The translations under genes and the position numbers were made by a program. A stretch of 64,000 nt of DNA from contig OX352763.1 of assembly GCA_947095585.1 (NCBI GenBank), positions 37,560,010-37,624,009 on the forward strand, written 5' to 3'. The stretch's first letter is position 1. Each line of letters opens with the position of its first letter. Below the pieces are notes generated by a model. That model was not told the origin of the DNA and did not search any database. It worked only from the letters and a program-made list of their open reading frames with translations. This DNA is from Nephrocerus scutellatus. Lineage: Eukaryota; Arthropoda; Insecta; Diptera; Pipunculidae. This document shows, in pieces, positions 32,561 to 44,130 of the stretch.

Positions 32561-33870
32561 TAAAGGGTGTTTTTTTAGGAGGTTTGTTTTTCCGATAGAT
32601 GTCGTTTTATTTTATGACAGTTGTTTTGACAGCTCAAAGTGGCATTTCTACTCAGTATTGTTTGGCAAATCATTATGAATAGGTTAACTCCAGAACAACG
32701 TTTTCAAATCGTGGAAATTTATTTTCAAAATCAGTGTTCAATTAAAAATGTTTATAGAGCACTTCGTGAATTTTATGGTGCACATAATCGTCCGTCAGAG
32801 ACCACCATAACGAACGTAATTACCAAATTTCGGTCTACATTCACTCTTTTGGATGCCAAGCCACCGACAAGAATGAGAAGAGTTCGTACAGAAGAAAATA
32901 TTGCTGTCGTTGAGGCCAGTGTCGAAGAAAACTACAATTTATCGATTCGTCGTCGTGCTCAGCAAATTGGACTTTGTCCATCGACTTTATGGAAAATTTT
33001 ACGTAAAGATTTGGGTTTGGTGCCATACAAAATTCAATTGGTGCAAGAATTAAAGCGACACGACCATCGTTTGCGCCGTGAATTCAGTGATTGGTCGTTA
33101 AATCAATTGAACGAAGATCCATTTTTTTACCGTAAAATTCTCTTCAGTGATGAGGCGCATTTTTTGTTAAATGGATACGTCAACAAACAAAATTGTCGCA
33201 TTTGGAGCAAAGATAATCCACACGCCGTTCAAGAATTACCAATGCATCCTGATAAATGTACTGTTTGGTGCGGTCTATGGGCTGGTGGGATCATCGGTCC
33301 ATATTTCTTTAAAAATGAGGAAGGACGACGCGTTACTGTGAATGGAAATCGATACAGAACCATGTTAAATGAGTTTTTGTTGTCAAATCTTGAAGATATG
33401 GATATGGATGAAATGTGGTTTCAACAAGATGGTGCCACTTGCCATACAGCACGTGAAACAATCGACTTATTGAAAGAAACTTTCAACGACAACATTATTT
33501 CGAGAAATGGTCCGGTGAATTGGCCTCCGCGTTCGTGCGATTTGACGCCACTCGATTACTTTTTGTGGGGATACGTGAAGTCATTGGTTTATGTGGATAA
33601 ACCTCAATCGATTGACGCTTTGGAAACCAATATTCAACGTGTCATTGCTGACATACGCCCTCAAATGCTTGAAAAAGTGCTGGAAAATTGGAGCTCCAGA
33701 ATGACATTTGTGAAAAATAGTCGTGGTAGCCATATGCCAGAAATTGTGTTTAAATGTTAAATGCCAAAAAATTATCTACCAAATAAAAAAAAATTTTGGT
33801 CATTTCATAATTTTATATGTGTTTTATTCAAAAAAAAAATCGGCAACCTCTTAAAAAAACACCCGTTATA
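32561..33870 (+). mobile_element. Apparently intact DD41D (rosa-like) mariner element
   Basis: About 1.3 kb with terminal inverted repeats: left end TATAAAGGGTGTTTTTTTAG, right end (complement) TATAACGGGTGTTTTTTTAA, each next to TA. The transposase ORF is uninterrupted. The inserted site is identifiable by comparison with copy 1's upstream region near 6790-6815 (complement: TTATTATAGAAGCATTTT), which lacks it. The intact ORF and near-matching ends suggest recent activity. The same family gave rise to the fold-back at 3469-3956. Confidence 0.9.
32675..33760 (+). CDS. DD41D mariner transposase
   Basis: 361 residues from ATG 32675 (MNRLTPEQRFQIVEIYF) to TAA 33758-33760. N-terminal helix-turn-helix pair (about residues 1-115), then the RNase H-like catalytic core. 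Catalytic Asp candidates are D159 (FSDEAHF), D252 (QQDGATCHT) and D294 (LTPLDYFLW). The last two are 41 residues apart, which defines the DD41D group, to which rosa of tephritid flies belongs. No stop or frameshift, all key residues present. The enzyme would cut at the terminal repeats and insert at TA. I chose the ATG over an upstream non-ATG extension because the family starts at this Met-Asn. Confidence 0.92.
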   Translation: MNRLTPEQRFQIVEIYFQNQCSIKNVYRALREFYGAHNRPSETTITNVITKFRSTFTLLDAKPPTRMRRVRTEENIAVVEASVEENYNLSIRRRAQQIGLCPSTLWKILRKDLGLVPYKIQLVQELKRHDHRLRREFSDWSLNQLNEDPFFYRKILFSDEAHFLLNGYVNKQNCRIWSKDNPHAVQELPMHPDKCTVWCGLWAGGIIGPYFFKNEEGRRVTVNGNRYRTMLNEFLLSNLEDMDMDEMWFQQDGATCHTARETIDLLKETFNDNIISRNGPVNWPPRSCDLTPLDYFLWGYVKSLVYVDKPQSIDALETNIQRVIADIRPQMLEKVLENWSSRMTFVKNSRGSHMPEIVFKC

Positions 33871-34299
33871 AGCATTTTAACTACTCATTATTACTCATCA
33901 CTTGCAAGACCCTTCATGCTACATACAATTTTAAAGCTAAAATTGTTCTTAAAGAAGGTACGAGTACCACGATCAAGATCCCTGTCCTTATAGGCTTTAC
34001 AGCTGCAATGAACATAGTACTGGTTCTTTAAGGCTTACATTTAGAAAGTGACTTAACTTTGAAAAACTTTAGAGAATTATTGCCTTACAACAGCTGTAGA
34101 AGATATCGTCAATCCCGCTTTACTAAAAAATATTTGGAAGGCATACGAATGCAAAATGCGTTACTTGCATAACTACAAATCAGGTGATCTAGTCGGTCGC
34201 TTGATGATAATCAACTTAATCTCTACACCGTTTTTGACAGTGTCCAGATAATTCTGTCTTCAAAGTTATGTGAGTCGTAGAAATATTAAACAGATTAAT

Positions 34300-35340
34300 T
34301 AAATAGTGAACTGGCGGCTTTATAGCCCAAAAGTCTGCTCTGTTCTGATGGCCATGATAATAAATAAGAAATAGAATTCAAAGTGGAAGCTGGTGTCGTT
34401 GAATTGAAGAACAGGGTCTTGTTGCCAAGCTCCATTAACAAGGCATCGCAACGAAAACTGCTAAACGATTTAAGAGTTTTCTTATAGAACGTACGCTCAC
34501 TGTATAGAAATGAAGCTGCACAGCAGCTGTCCAATACCCTGTCCAAGTATAAAGCTGATATAACAGCAACTTGACGCGATGGACGTGAAATAGTTTTGTA
34601 CGAAAATCAGAAAATCACTCATACTAAGGCTCTCATGCAAGTCATCATGCGCTCGGGTTGTGATGGTGATACGTTGAAGCTCCTACGCAGGATTCCATAG
34701 GTGACGAAAAAGAGAATTCTTTAAATCAGTAGAACGACACCTCAATTCCTGCCTTAAGTATGATTTAAAAATCATTCTGAGTGAAATGAACACAAAATAT
34801 TCTAAAATTCGAGCTGCTAACAGAGCTGCTATAGAGAGGCAGCCATTAAGAATTTGGTCGCTGCGAGTACATGGCTTGCGCGTAAGAATACCCACAAAGC
34901 CACCCTGGTATTTTCTGATGGAGACTCTCACACACCACATGTTTGCAGACTGCCGCCAAAAATTTTAACCTTCTGACAGAGGTGCCAGCGTCGACTTGCA
35001 CCACTGGTATAATCTCCCAAGCGCGGATTACAACATCATCCCCAAAATAGATTCTAAGCAATACGTCTACCCTTCACAACGAAGACACAAGAAACAGTTA
35101 ATATCAAGCGATAGGACTCGCCCTTAATGAAGGCAGAGTAAGACCTGTGGCTGAGGGGCCAAAGATTACTTTCATGAGCTGCTAAATGCTAACTGAGAAA
35201 TGACCGATGACTAAACTGCCAAGCTATAAATCAATTTAAAAACAAGTCGGTCTCAGGATCCTAGAGGAGCTAAATTAATTTGGTCAGCCCTGTCTACAGC
35301 AAGTAGTTCATGAACAAATCGTTCGACTATTTGAGGGAGA
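34300..35340 (+). pseudogene. RTE-type LINE endonuclease remnant
   Basis: VRTLYRNEAAQQLSNTLSKY and KADITA at 34490-34565 match the start of the RTE endonuclease (WNVRTL, then K-A-D-I-T-A). Further along, RGASVDLHHWYNLPSADYNI-like sequence at 34975-35035 and IPKIDSKQ match the region after the endonuclease. The same decayed element is present, shorter, in both inverted-repeat arms, so it predates the duplications. Confidence 0.6.
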
Positions 35341-35429
35341 AACGATGCCAGTAGAGGTATCCTATCCCCAAAACATTTTTTTTACTTGATATTTGTTCAA
35401 TTTTTATTTACAGATTACAATTATTATTT

Positions 35430-36660
35430 ACAAGTGTTTGATACAATTAACAATAAACATAAAAGATTATTAAAAAACATCGCCCCCTTAGTAGCATAGG
35501 GCAGAAACAAACTCCCTCAATTTTCGTCGATCCTGTGCCAGTGCCCTGATTTGCCGCCACGTACCTGTCATTCTTGACTCTTTTTCAATGGACCTTCTCC
35601 AGGTAGTTTGCGGGTGTCCCGGGCGTCCCGGGCGACGCGTTCCTTGCGGATTCCACTTAAATGCCATTTTTGCGATGTCATCATCTTGTTTCCTCAAAGT
35701 ATGCCCCACCCACTGCCATTTTCACCGTCGAATCTCTGTAGCTATTGGCTGACTGTTGGTGAGTTTTAGAAGGTGCACGTCTGAGATCAAGTTTGGCCAG
35801 AAAATGCAGCACACCCCTCTGAGACATTTGTTGATGAAGACCTGTAACCTCGTAGATACTGAGTCGGTTACCTTCCAGGTCTCACATCCGTAGAGAAGAA
35901 CCGATTTCACGCTTGCATTGAAAATGTTAAGCTTAGTGCGTCTCGAGATGTTGCGTGAACGCCATATATTGTTCAGTTTGTGATACACATAGCGTGCTTT
36001 GTTGATTCGTGACGAGAAGTCCGCCTCCGAGCCGCCATCCTTCTTTATCACGCTGCCGAGGTAGCAGAACTCTTCAACTTCATCGATGATAACAGCGCGT
36101 TCGTCAATTGCAATTGTTAGCGGAGCTAGGTTTCTGGTTTCGATGCGTATCATTTTTGTTTTGCTTATGTGTACCTTCAACCCGACTTTCCTTCCATTGG
36201 CGATAAGTTTCTGCAATTTTCGGACCATGTCAGGAAGTGTGTGTGTCATCAAGCAGATGTCGTCAGCGTAATCGAGATCGTGGAGCTTTTGAAATGGGCG
36301 CTATTGTATTCCGTTCGGTGCTTCGTTGTTTGTTTGCACCATGACACTATCAAGAACAACCAAAAAGAGCAAAGGTGAGAGAACACAACCTTGGCGTACT
36401 CCTTTGGTGATGTTAAATTTGACACTATGCTTGCCCTTGAAATGTACACTGCAGGAGGCGTCTCTGTAGAGCTCACGAATGAGCGCCACAATTGTTTCCG
36501 GTACACCTAAATGATGCAACGCGGAGGCGATGGTTTGATGCCTTCTCCGCTGAGCTTGTGAATCGCCATATATACTTCACGCATGTCACCGCGCTGAGCC
36601 GCGTTTTGAGCCTCAATAGCGATGTTCTTTCTAAAGTTCTCACGATCATTGCGTATCCCC
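35430..36660 (-). mobile_element. RTE-like LINE, 5'-truncated
   Basis: Read leftward: LGVPETIVALIRELYRDASC, KGVRQGCVLSPLLFL, HDLDYADDICLMTHT near 36285-36240, KVHISKTKMIRI, EEFCYLGSVI, VLLYGCETWKV, then the C-terminal IGHTLRKQDDDIAKMAF and GTRRPGRPGHPQTTWRRSIE down to 35500. Two frameshifts in the reverse transcriptase. The C-terminal cluster is shared with 26826-27263. A distinct family from the copies at 10880 and 45440. Confidence 0.8.
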
Positions 36661-36719
36661 AATACATTAGAAGAGTGATATCACAACGTGTTCCAATTAT
36701 AGTTGTTGACTACCACGTA

Positions 36720-37140
36720 CAAGATAATCTAGTCTATCCTACAAGACAGAATAGCTAAAGCAGACGATGAGTTTCAAAACTCACTGCACCATCTGTGTTT
36801 ACATTGTCCTTTAATGTAGACTCTAAGGCCACCTATGATAGACAAAGCAGAACTTTATAAAGCATCCAAATAAATGAGTTCCATTATATATGTTGGGGGT
36901 TGGGGTCTGCTGTCTCTCCCATCTTGCGTTGGCGAAAGTAATCCGAGACTTTGATGTTAAGGCTATAAGTCCATCTAGATATTGCCTTACATGGACAATA
37001 TTAACAAAATTTTGGTAGAAATCCAAGAGCTCTACAAGATCCAGATCGAGTGGGCGAACATACATACATAAATCAAGTGAGATTTTCATGAAATTTTTAT
37101 GAATACTGAACAGGTGTGCAAAATTTATTGACCATAACAT
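36720..37140 (+). pseudogene. Decayed LINE reverse transcriptase piece
   Basis: FQNSLHHL-like sequence at 36770-36800, then degraded Lys-Ala-Thr-Tyr-Asp and the YADD region (36970-37010), matching 48260-48520. Very decayed. Confidence 0.4.
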
Positions 37141-37149
37141 TCAAAAATA

Positions 37150-38072
37150 ATGGATGAATCGTTAAGAAATGGTTTTGTGGAAAAAAAATTGACCCACTTC
37201 CATAAGTCCTTACCCAAAGTTCGAATCCTATTGAATGAACAGTGCGGAGACGTATAAAGGTTTGCGATTCCGGACGATTTTCTTAATCCCGAGGTTTTGG
37301 TGTTGATATTTCTTTTTATCGCGGTCCCGGTATCCCGCCGGAAATACAAAAAAAAATCATTTTATATTTTATACAAGTATTTAAATTCATTAAAATAAAA
37401 AATAAAGGAAATTCGATCAATCGTTCTCTATTTTTGAAACAACCGTATTTCCTGCAGCCGAAAGCGATCGATCCGACTTACATTTGTCGGGAATACTGAA
37501 TATAAATATTCGTCAACTTATTGTAAAATTGGACCTTTATGACTGGTGTCTTGAAACATTATTCAAACAAACTTAAAACAGGAGCTGTACAGGTCAATGC
37601 CTGTTGAATATCAACATTGAATGTCTCGTCAGGACAATCATAGAGTCCCGAAATCCCGTGCTTTATTAATTTCAATCCTGGAATTGGTTTTGAGATTTCT
37701 ATTAGGGGATCCTGCGATTCCGGGATTCAGTATCCGGGGATTTCAAACCCTTATACACACATAGAATATCCACAGAAATATCCTCAGGGGGATGTTGCGC
37801 CCTTTGCAAATAGCATCAAACATGCATTAAAAAATAATCCATTTTCTATGAGAACGTGTTACATGTTGGTTTGTTGTTGTTGTTTGTAACTTTGTTGTTC
37901 TCTATAAACAATACATACACACATACAGCATACATGTTTTGTTGCTGTTTTCTATAAGCAGTGTACACAGCCGCTTCCGATTTAGAATATATTTATAGTT
38001 AACCAAAATCTCTAATAAACTCAACAAACAAATAACAACAAAAAACTTTTTTTTCACACCTATATTTGTCAT
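37150..38072. other. AT-rich spacer, no gene seen
   Basis: Contains scattered TCCCG/CGGGA motifs (37280-37340, 37640-37740) and TTGTTGTTG-rich tracts, but no ORF with a recognisable domain and no clear terminal repeats. Confidence 0.5.
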
Positions 38073-38649
38073 AATCGATTTGGTTGTATATGAATTCACA
38101 GCCGGACCCCTCTTGAGTAGCGTTACACCTTTATAATGTTATGTTATTATTCATTAATAATTCATTTATAATTCAAAAAACAATGTCAGTGTTATGGATC
38201 ACCCAAATTAACTAGACGTGGGTTTTGTTTCTCTCACGTATTTGCTTGCTTGACCTTTCAAGAGGATAAACAATAAAACAACAAACGTCTCTTTACAGTT
38301 AATTCGATTTTAAACATTTATAGCTATATATATAAAAATTAATTTCTGTGTGTCTGTGCGTTAGACATCGCAAAACTTTGAGCTGAAACTTTCGCAGTTG
38401 TTTGTTTTAATGCAGTAAATGTTCTTAACGCAACAGTTTTTCGATAGATGTCAGGGGAATGGGGACAGCCGGACAACGCCTATCATTTCAGCTAATCTTG
38501 AAAACTGCTGGAACGATCAGTGGGGTGAATCAGTAGGTGGGTAATCGGTTGGATGAATGGCAGTGGGGTGGGGACAGTGTGATGGGTGCATCCGGGCAAC
38601 ACTGGGTAAAGCGTAGGCAATCTACTAGTTTGTTTTTAAATCATAGGCT

Positions 38650-39500
38650 ATAGCAACTTTTTTGAACGACTTGTTTGAAATTTTGAAAGCTCGCCAGTCT
38701 GATATTTTGTGACGAGAAACTAATTTTTCGCTTGAGGAGCGTCTTGAAATATTAACAACTTATTTTCAATGTCAGTGTTGTGTAGCCAAAATCGTGCGAA
38801 TTTTGAAAAGAATTTTGTGGTGAAACTTGTGAAGAAAGTTAGTAAGAAAGTCTTACTATTGGATAACAGAAGTAAAATAACATAGTGTGGGACAGAATCC
38901 ATCGACCTCAACTCGATGCCAATAGCAGCAACTACCTGAGCAGAATACTGCACAAAGACCTCGGATTATTCGCTTACAAGGTCCAGAGGACCCAGGAGAA
39001 AATGACCGTACGCTTGGATATCACTTGCGTTGGCCATAGACTAGCTTAATAACGACGTCGATTTTGGTCGAAAAATCATCTTTTCAGACGAAGTGCATTT
39101 CCATCTCGGGTCTATGTAAACAAGCAGAACTACCAGGCTCAGAACAGCGACACGAAATCGTAGAGAAAAACTAATGCATTCACTAAGAGCGAAATTTTTG
39201 TTTGGATTTTGGAGTGGTCCCCCATTTTTCTTCGAAAATGCAGTTGGTTACGACCGTTACAGAGCCAGTTGATCAACTTTTTATGGCCTCAAATCAACGC
39301 CATGAATGTGGACAACCTTTGGGTTCAACAAGATGGCGCCGATCGATCTCTTGCGCGCCAAATTGTCAACCGAATAATCCGCCGTTTCGTATAATGTCAA
39401 TTGGCCCGCGCAGAGCTGCAATTTGTATACTCATTTTATAGCGTTTATAAAAACAATTTTAAATTGCCCACCCTATAAATTTGATTCCAGTTTTACATTC
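38650..39500 (+). pseudogene. Degenerate mariner-family transposase (unit B copy)
   Basis: Paralogue of 17550-18560: TTTTCGCTTGAGGAGCG (N-terminus) at 38727, an AATCATCTTTTCAGACGAAG block (first Asp region) at 39074, a QQDGA-like stretch near 39330 and the CCCACCCTATA motif at 39468-39478. Additional deletions relative to unit A. Confidence 0.6.
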
Positions 39501-40791
39501 CAAACTTGTCTAAAATGGTATCCTTGCAAAACACGATTGTTTCAATTTGCAGTAACTGGGACATCTCTAGGTTTTTTTTTGGCATCGAAGAAGGTTTCAT
39601 ACAGACCGACTCCTTTGAATTTTTAACTTGGCATGTGGCTGCAGAATTGATGTCTTCTGCAACTATTTTCGACGTTTGTTTACTGATTGATGTCCTTCGC
39701 AGAAACAAACAAAGAGACAGAATCTTAGCCCGTTTAGAAAAGTTTTACGATTGATTTTGGGAGAAATAATCAACCCATTAAAAGTTTTTTTTTTGCATAT
39801 TCTACACATACACATATGTATGAAAAGTCTAATAAAATTGGGTAGATTTTTTAAACAATTTGTATGGGTTTCCTTCGAATCGGGTTAATTTTTAAAAAAA
39901 ATTGTATGGGATTTTAAGTTCATTTGAGAATTTTAAAATAGACCTTTGCTCCTATAATCCAATAAAAGGCGAGGAAGTCGCTAAGAGTTGTATATGAGAT
40001 TTGAGCCTACATCATGCCATACTATACGATTCCAAAAATTGCGCTGGGCTTTCTATTTCTACAAAGCCAGATAGAAGGTGAGATAGGAAAGTTCATTCTC
40101 TCCTATGTATTTTTCATTGGACTGGATCCAGAGATATCATTGCCTTAGTTATCACATTGGTTATATAAAGTCGTGTCAGTTTATTTGCGAAGGCGAATTG
40201 TCTCATGGCATTATTTATGCGGTGTTCCAGGGCTAAGCTATGATAGGCCGTCTTATAGTCTATACACAGATGATGTAATTAGTTTTTAAACTGGAGACAT
40301 ATATTGCCTTCAAACACCTTCCTATATCTTAAAAGTGCGTTTCGGCTTACTTAAAATCCAATACCAATATTACTGGTAAGCTACCAAAGTGCCAGCTTTT
40401 TCGTGGTATACGGTATATACGGCTTAGTCGTTTTATAAAGTAAAATAGATCTAGTGACAACAGTGAGGGCTAATGATCACACTCCTGTAGCTTGTGAGTG
40501 ATCTGGTGTGAACTTTAAACTACACCCACGACAACCAACCTTCTGCTATCCCAATATTTTAGGCCCATGCTTTGCCTAGGCAAGTCCCTTGAAGCATGAT
40601 TATATTAAAAAACAAAACGTGCAGCAAATTAACATTGAAGCTAAGAACTAGGGCCATTGCAACGATATTATGTCTATTTAGTAGAGACAAGGATCATGAT
40701 CAAAAGCTAGTACCTTCTTTTTGTACAAATTTCAACGAGAAAAGTGTATGTAGCATCTAGGACTGTAGGAGAGAAATTTATGTAATACTAG

Positions 40792-41651
40792 TGAGTACCC
40801 GTCAAAAATGACGGAATTAATGACTTTTTTTCACTTGAGTCCCAATATATAATTGTTACTCTAAAAAAATGTAAAGTAAAGTAAGTTTTTGTTTTGGATT
40901 TTGAGTTAAAAAAATAGGCATATTGTTTATTTAGTTCAGAATTTCTTTGATTACACTGTTTTTTAGTAAATATCCTTGACAATCTGTATTTTTAATTAAC
41001 TTTTACATTTTTATGATATCTTCCTCGAGTTAAAACGATATATAACTGTCCATGAGCGAAAATTGGCTCAGGAGGATATACACCGACATGATCAAAAGAG
41101 TGGCCTGATTCTTGTTGATGGTTATTGCATCAATCAATTTTAGGAATGTAAATTTCTTCATCCTTATTACTTCCTGTGATAATTTCAGCTTTTATACAGT
41201 TTCGATGAAGACTCCTACACCATTATTCTAGTTCCAATCAACAAACCCTTTTTTTGGTTTAAATTTCGAAGAAGCATGATAAATGCACCAACTTTAAATT
41301 TTTAGTATAGCAGCAGTGGCAGCATTCCCGAGGGACATTGTGCTTGCAAAAATTCAACAAGAAAATCAATCTTAAGTACGCCTTGGCCATTTTATTATTT
41401 TTCATCGGAGCACCAAACGAACATATGGTAGTAATATGAACCAAATCCAACCATAAACACAAATTTTCATAAATATCTTGACTCCAGTGCCACCTAACAC
41501 GGATCCAAAAAAACTTAAACTTATCGGAACACCAAACGAGCATATGGTGTGAATAGTGTTTTGATACGTGGTGTAGGCGAAATGAGGCGACATAATAGCG
41601 TTATATCCATACAGACAAATAGACAAAGGTAATTATGTTACTAGGCGATAT
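40792..41651 (-). mobile_element. Helitron fragment inserted in unit B
   Basis: Absent from the paralogous unit A around 19510-19525, which gives its borders. It starts near ACTAGTGAGTACCCGTCA and ends at GTTACTAG, a CTAG end typical of Helitrons. Read leftward, 41110-41010 encodes SFDHVGVYPPEPIFAHGQLY followed by a degraded VALSR motif, the C-terminus of a Helitron helicase. The rest is non-coding, with an ACACCAAACGA(G/A)CATATGGT motif repeated at 41410 and 41528. Confidence 0.7.
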
Positions 41652-41948
41652 TGAATTTCCACTAATAACGCTAGCAGAGAGCACATGCGGTTATTAACAG
41701 TTTGTATTAACAACAATGCCTTTTTCTCATTTCTTTAATGGTGTCATGATTCATTTTAGCGTAATTCGCGTTCATTTAAAAATTAAAAGAAAACGAATTA
41801 TTTTGTTTTTAAATATCTAAGAGCCTAGTGACGTCTATATGTGTCTGAATGGTATGAGATCTAAAGTATTTTTTCATACATCTTGATGTGCAATACTTGC
41901 GAATAATTGATGCTTGAAGAGTGGCTTTGTTATAACCTGCAATTCAAC

Positions 41949-42158
41949 AACCTGTTTCGAATTTCGTTGCAATTTAGCCCAGAGTGCAAAAGCTAAAACC
42001 TGTTGCATTTAGAATATTGATTGCTAAGATCTCACTTTTATTAAATGTTTACTTACCATCTGTAATATTTTTGGGTTCAGTTTGTATAAAAAGGCGATTG
42101 CATTCCGAAATTGGCATCAGTCTCATTTTGAACTTTCTACTTCGATTAAAACAACAAA
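41949..42158 (+). promoter_or_regulatory. Promoter of Gly/His-rich gene copy 6
   Basis: AACCTGTT at 41949-41956 and 41997-42004, GTATAAAAA at 42084-42092, TCAGTC initiator near 42116. Confidence 0.75.
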
Positions 42159-42565
42159 ATGAAGGTAAGATCTGTGACATATCATATCTAAAAGAAATCT
42201 CAAAAAAAAGTATATTTGTTCTCCGACAGATCTTTATCTGCTTTGCCCTTCTCGTCGCTTACGCATCAGCTGGTCTCATTCATGGTGGACTTGGTGGATA
42301 TGGTGGCGGTGGTCTTATCGGAGGGGGTGGGCTTGGACATGGTGGACTTATCGGAGGGGGTGGACTTGGACTTGGACATGGCGGAGTTATCGCGCAACGG
42401 ACAAATGTAGGAGTAGTTTCTGTTCCAGTTGTTACTACGAGTGTAACTCGTCAAGTTGGTCATGGTGGCTTAATCGGAGGTCATGGCGGTCTAATTGGTG
42501 GTCATGGTGGTCTAATTGGTGGTCATGGTGGTCTAATTGGAGGACATGGTGGATGGGGAAAATAA
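42159..42565 (+). CDS. Secreted Gly/His-rich repeat protein, copy 6
   Basis: CDS join(42159..42164, 42230..42565), 113 residues. Same Met-Lys exon, donor GTAAGA and acceptor CTCCGACAG as copy 3. Signal peptide IFICFALLVAYASA (Leu for Phe). The AQRTNVG core and the doubled GLGHGGLIGGGG segment are as in copy 3. By chance the intron has no stop in this frame, so a 193-codon open frame runs through it from upstream. The conserved splice sites in all paralogues argue that the spliced form is real. Confidence 0.9.
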
Positions 42566-42879
42566 ATTCAATTATGTACATTAAGGAAGAAATAATGAAA
42601 TAAAATCTCTTTTTTAAAAAAACATTTCATTAAAATGTATTTTTCTTATGAGGTTCATATCCTTTTTACTTTGTTTATGCAATATAACGGCTTACTGCAA
42701 GAACAAAAAATAACTCCAGATTTCGAGTTTTGGATATTTACTAGGCCTTTAATCTGAATTTTGTGCTAGCACGATCCATTTTTTTTGTTTCCACTATATC
42801 GTCTGCAATCGTAATCGTCACCCATTTTGATATTCTGTAGTTCTGGTTCCGAAAAATAAAATCAAAGGAGCGCGAATTA

Positions 42880-43540
42880 CTTTATTATTAAATTCTCTAT
42901 ATTATTCTGATATTAACTTCGCGTGCACGTGGCTGGCTGGCTGGTCAGCTTATCTGATCAATTTTTAACCCACTTCCCATAGCGCGATTTTATTGAAATT
43001 TTGCACACATTTATACTTCCGGTGACAATACTTTCTATTAAAATTTGAGGCCCCGCGGACCTCGGGGTCTGGGGACTCCCATACAAATATTTTAAAAAAT
43101 TTACCCGATTTTCTTAAAATTGAATACAAATGTATATCTCCAATGGAAAAAACTTTTTGTAAAATTTTTGGAGAGATCGGGCCCCTGGTTCGGGAGGGGC
43201 ACCAATACAATTTTTATGAAAAAAGTTTCCGATTTTCTTCAAATTTTATACGCATGTTGACAAAATTTTTTTGTAACATTTTTGAAGCGATCGGGCCCCA
43301 TACAAATTTTTTTTTTAATTATTAATTTTTTACGCACTTCCTAAATCCCGATTTTCCTGAAATTTTGTACACGAGTGTATTTCCGGTGACAATACCTTCT
43401 TTTAAAATTTGGAAGTGATCGAGCCCCGGGTTCGTGGGGCTCCCATACAAATTTAAAATAAAAATTACCCGATTTTTTTCAAATTTTACACACATGTGTA
43501 TACCAAATAAACAGTACCGCAAGGCCCTTATACAATTTAT
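42880..43540 (+). repeat. Dispersed repeat (25440 family)
   Basis: Opens with TTCTCTATATTATTCTGATA and ACTTCGCGTGCACGTGGCTG, then four to five units with a GATCGGGCCCC cluster and ATACAAATTT. Confidence 0.7.
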
Positions 43541-44130
43541 ATAATTTCATATCATGGCATCAGATACCGTACTTTAATGACTCTGTGCGGTGTGTGCTGC
43601 GCTGCTCGGTTTTGGTGGTGCAGAGAGAGAGAGAAATCTTAGCTCACGCACAATGAACCCAGCAACTTACTTACTTATTTACTAAATTGTATTTTTATTG
43701 ATGTCGTTTCTTGTTGTCGATATCAACTTACAGATAGGAGAACAAGTTTTCACAATATTCTGTTATTTGGCGTTTTCATAAATTAGTTCAGAGCAGTCAA
43801 AGCGTTCTCAAGAAAAATGCTCGTGTTTCTTCTTTGCTCAGAGTATGAGCGTGCTCTTAATGCTCATAATAAAATGATCTGAAGCATTTTCAAATTTGAG
43901 ATCTGATGTCAAATGTCTCTTTCGATGATTTTCTCCTACAATGAAAAAATAAAAAAAAAATCAACCAGGATCGGCTCCCATATCAATTTCTGCGATTAGA
44001 GATGAAAATGAGATGAAAAATTTTAATTTTTATGGATTGTTTTTTTTATTGTCATGTTCACATTCAGAACTACTGAGTAGATTATTAAAGAAATGCTACT
44101 TTACGTTTCTCACAATTTATCTAAAGCATA
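43541..44130. other. AT-rich spacer
   Basis: No gene seen. A short GA microsatellite lies at 43622-43633. 44070-44130 is paralogous to 20735-20780, which provides an uninserted version of the site used by the next element. Confidence 0.5.

Larger units (their letters stand above)
38073..42799 (+). repeat. Direct segmental duplication, unit B
   Basis: Second copy of 16975-20728. It includes the old mariner, the copy 6 gene and its promoter, and a 0.86-kb Helitron insertion that is absent from unit A. Without the insertion the two units are nearly the same length. Confidence 0.85.

Noticed and set aside
41984..42565. 193-codon ORF running through the copy 6 intron
   Set aside because: It exists only because this intron has no stop in that frame. 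Other copies have stops there, and all keep splice signals. The upstream part is promoter.
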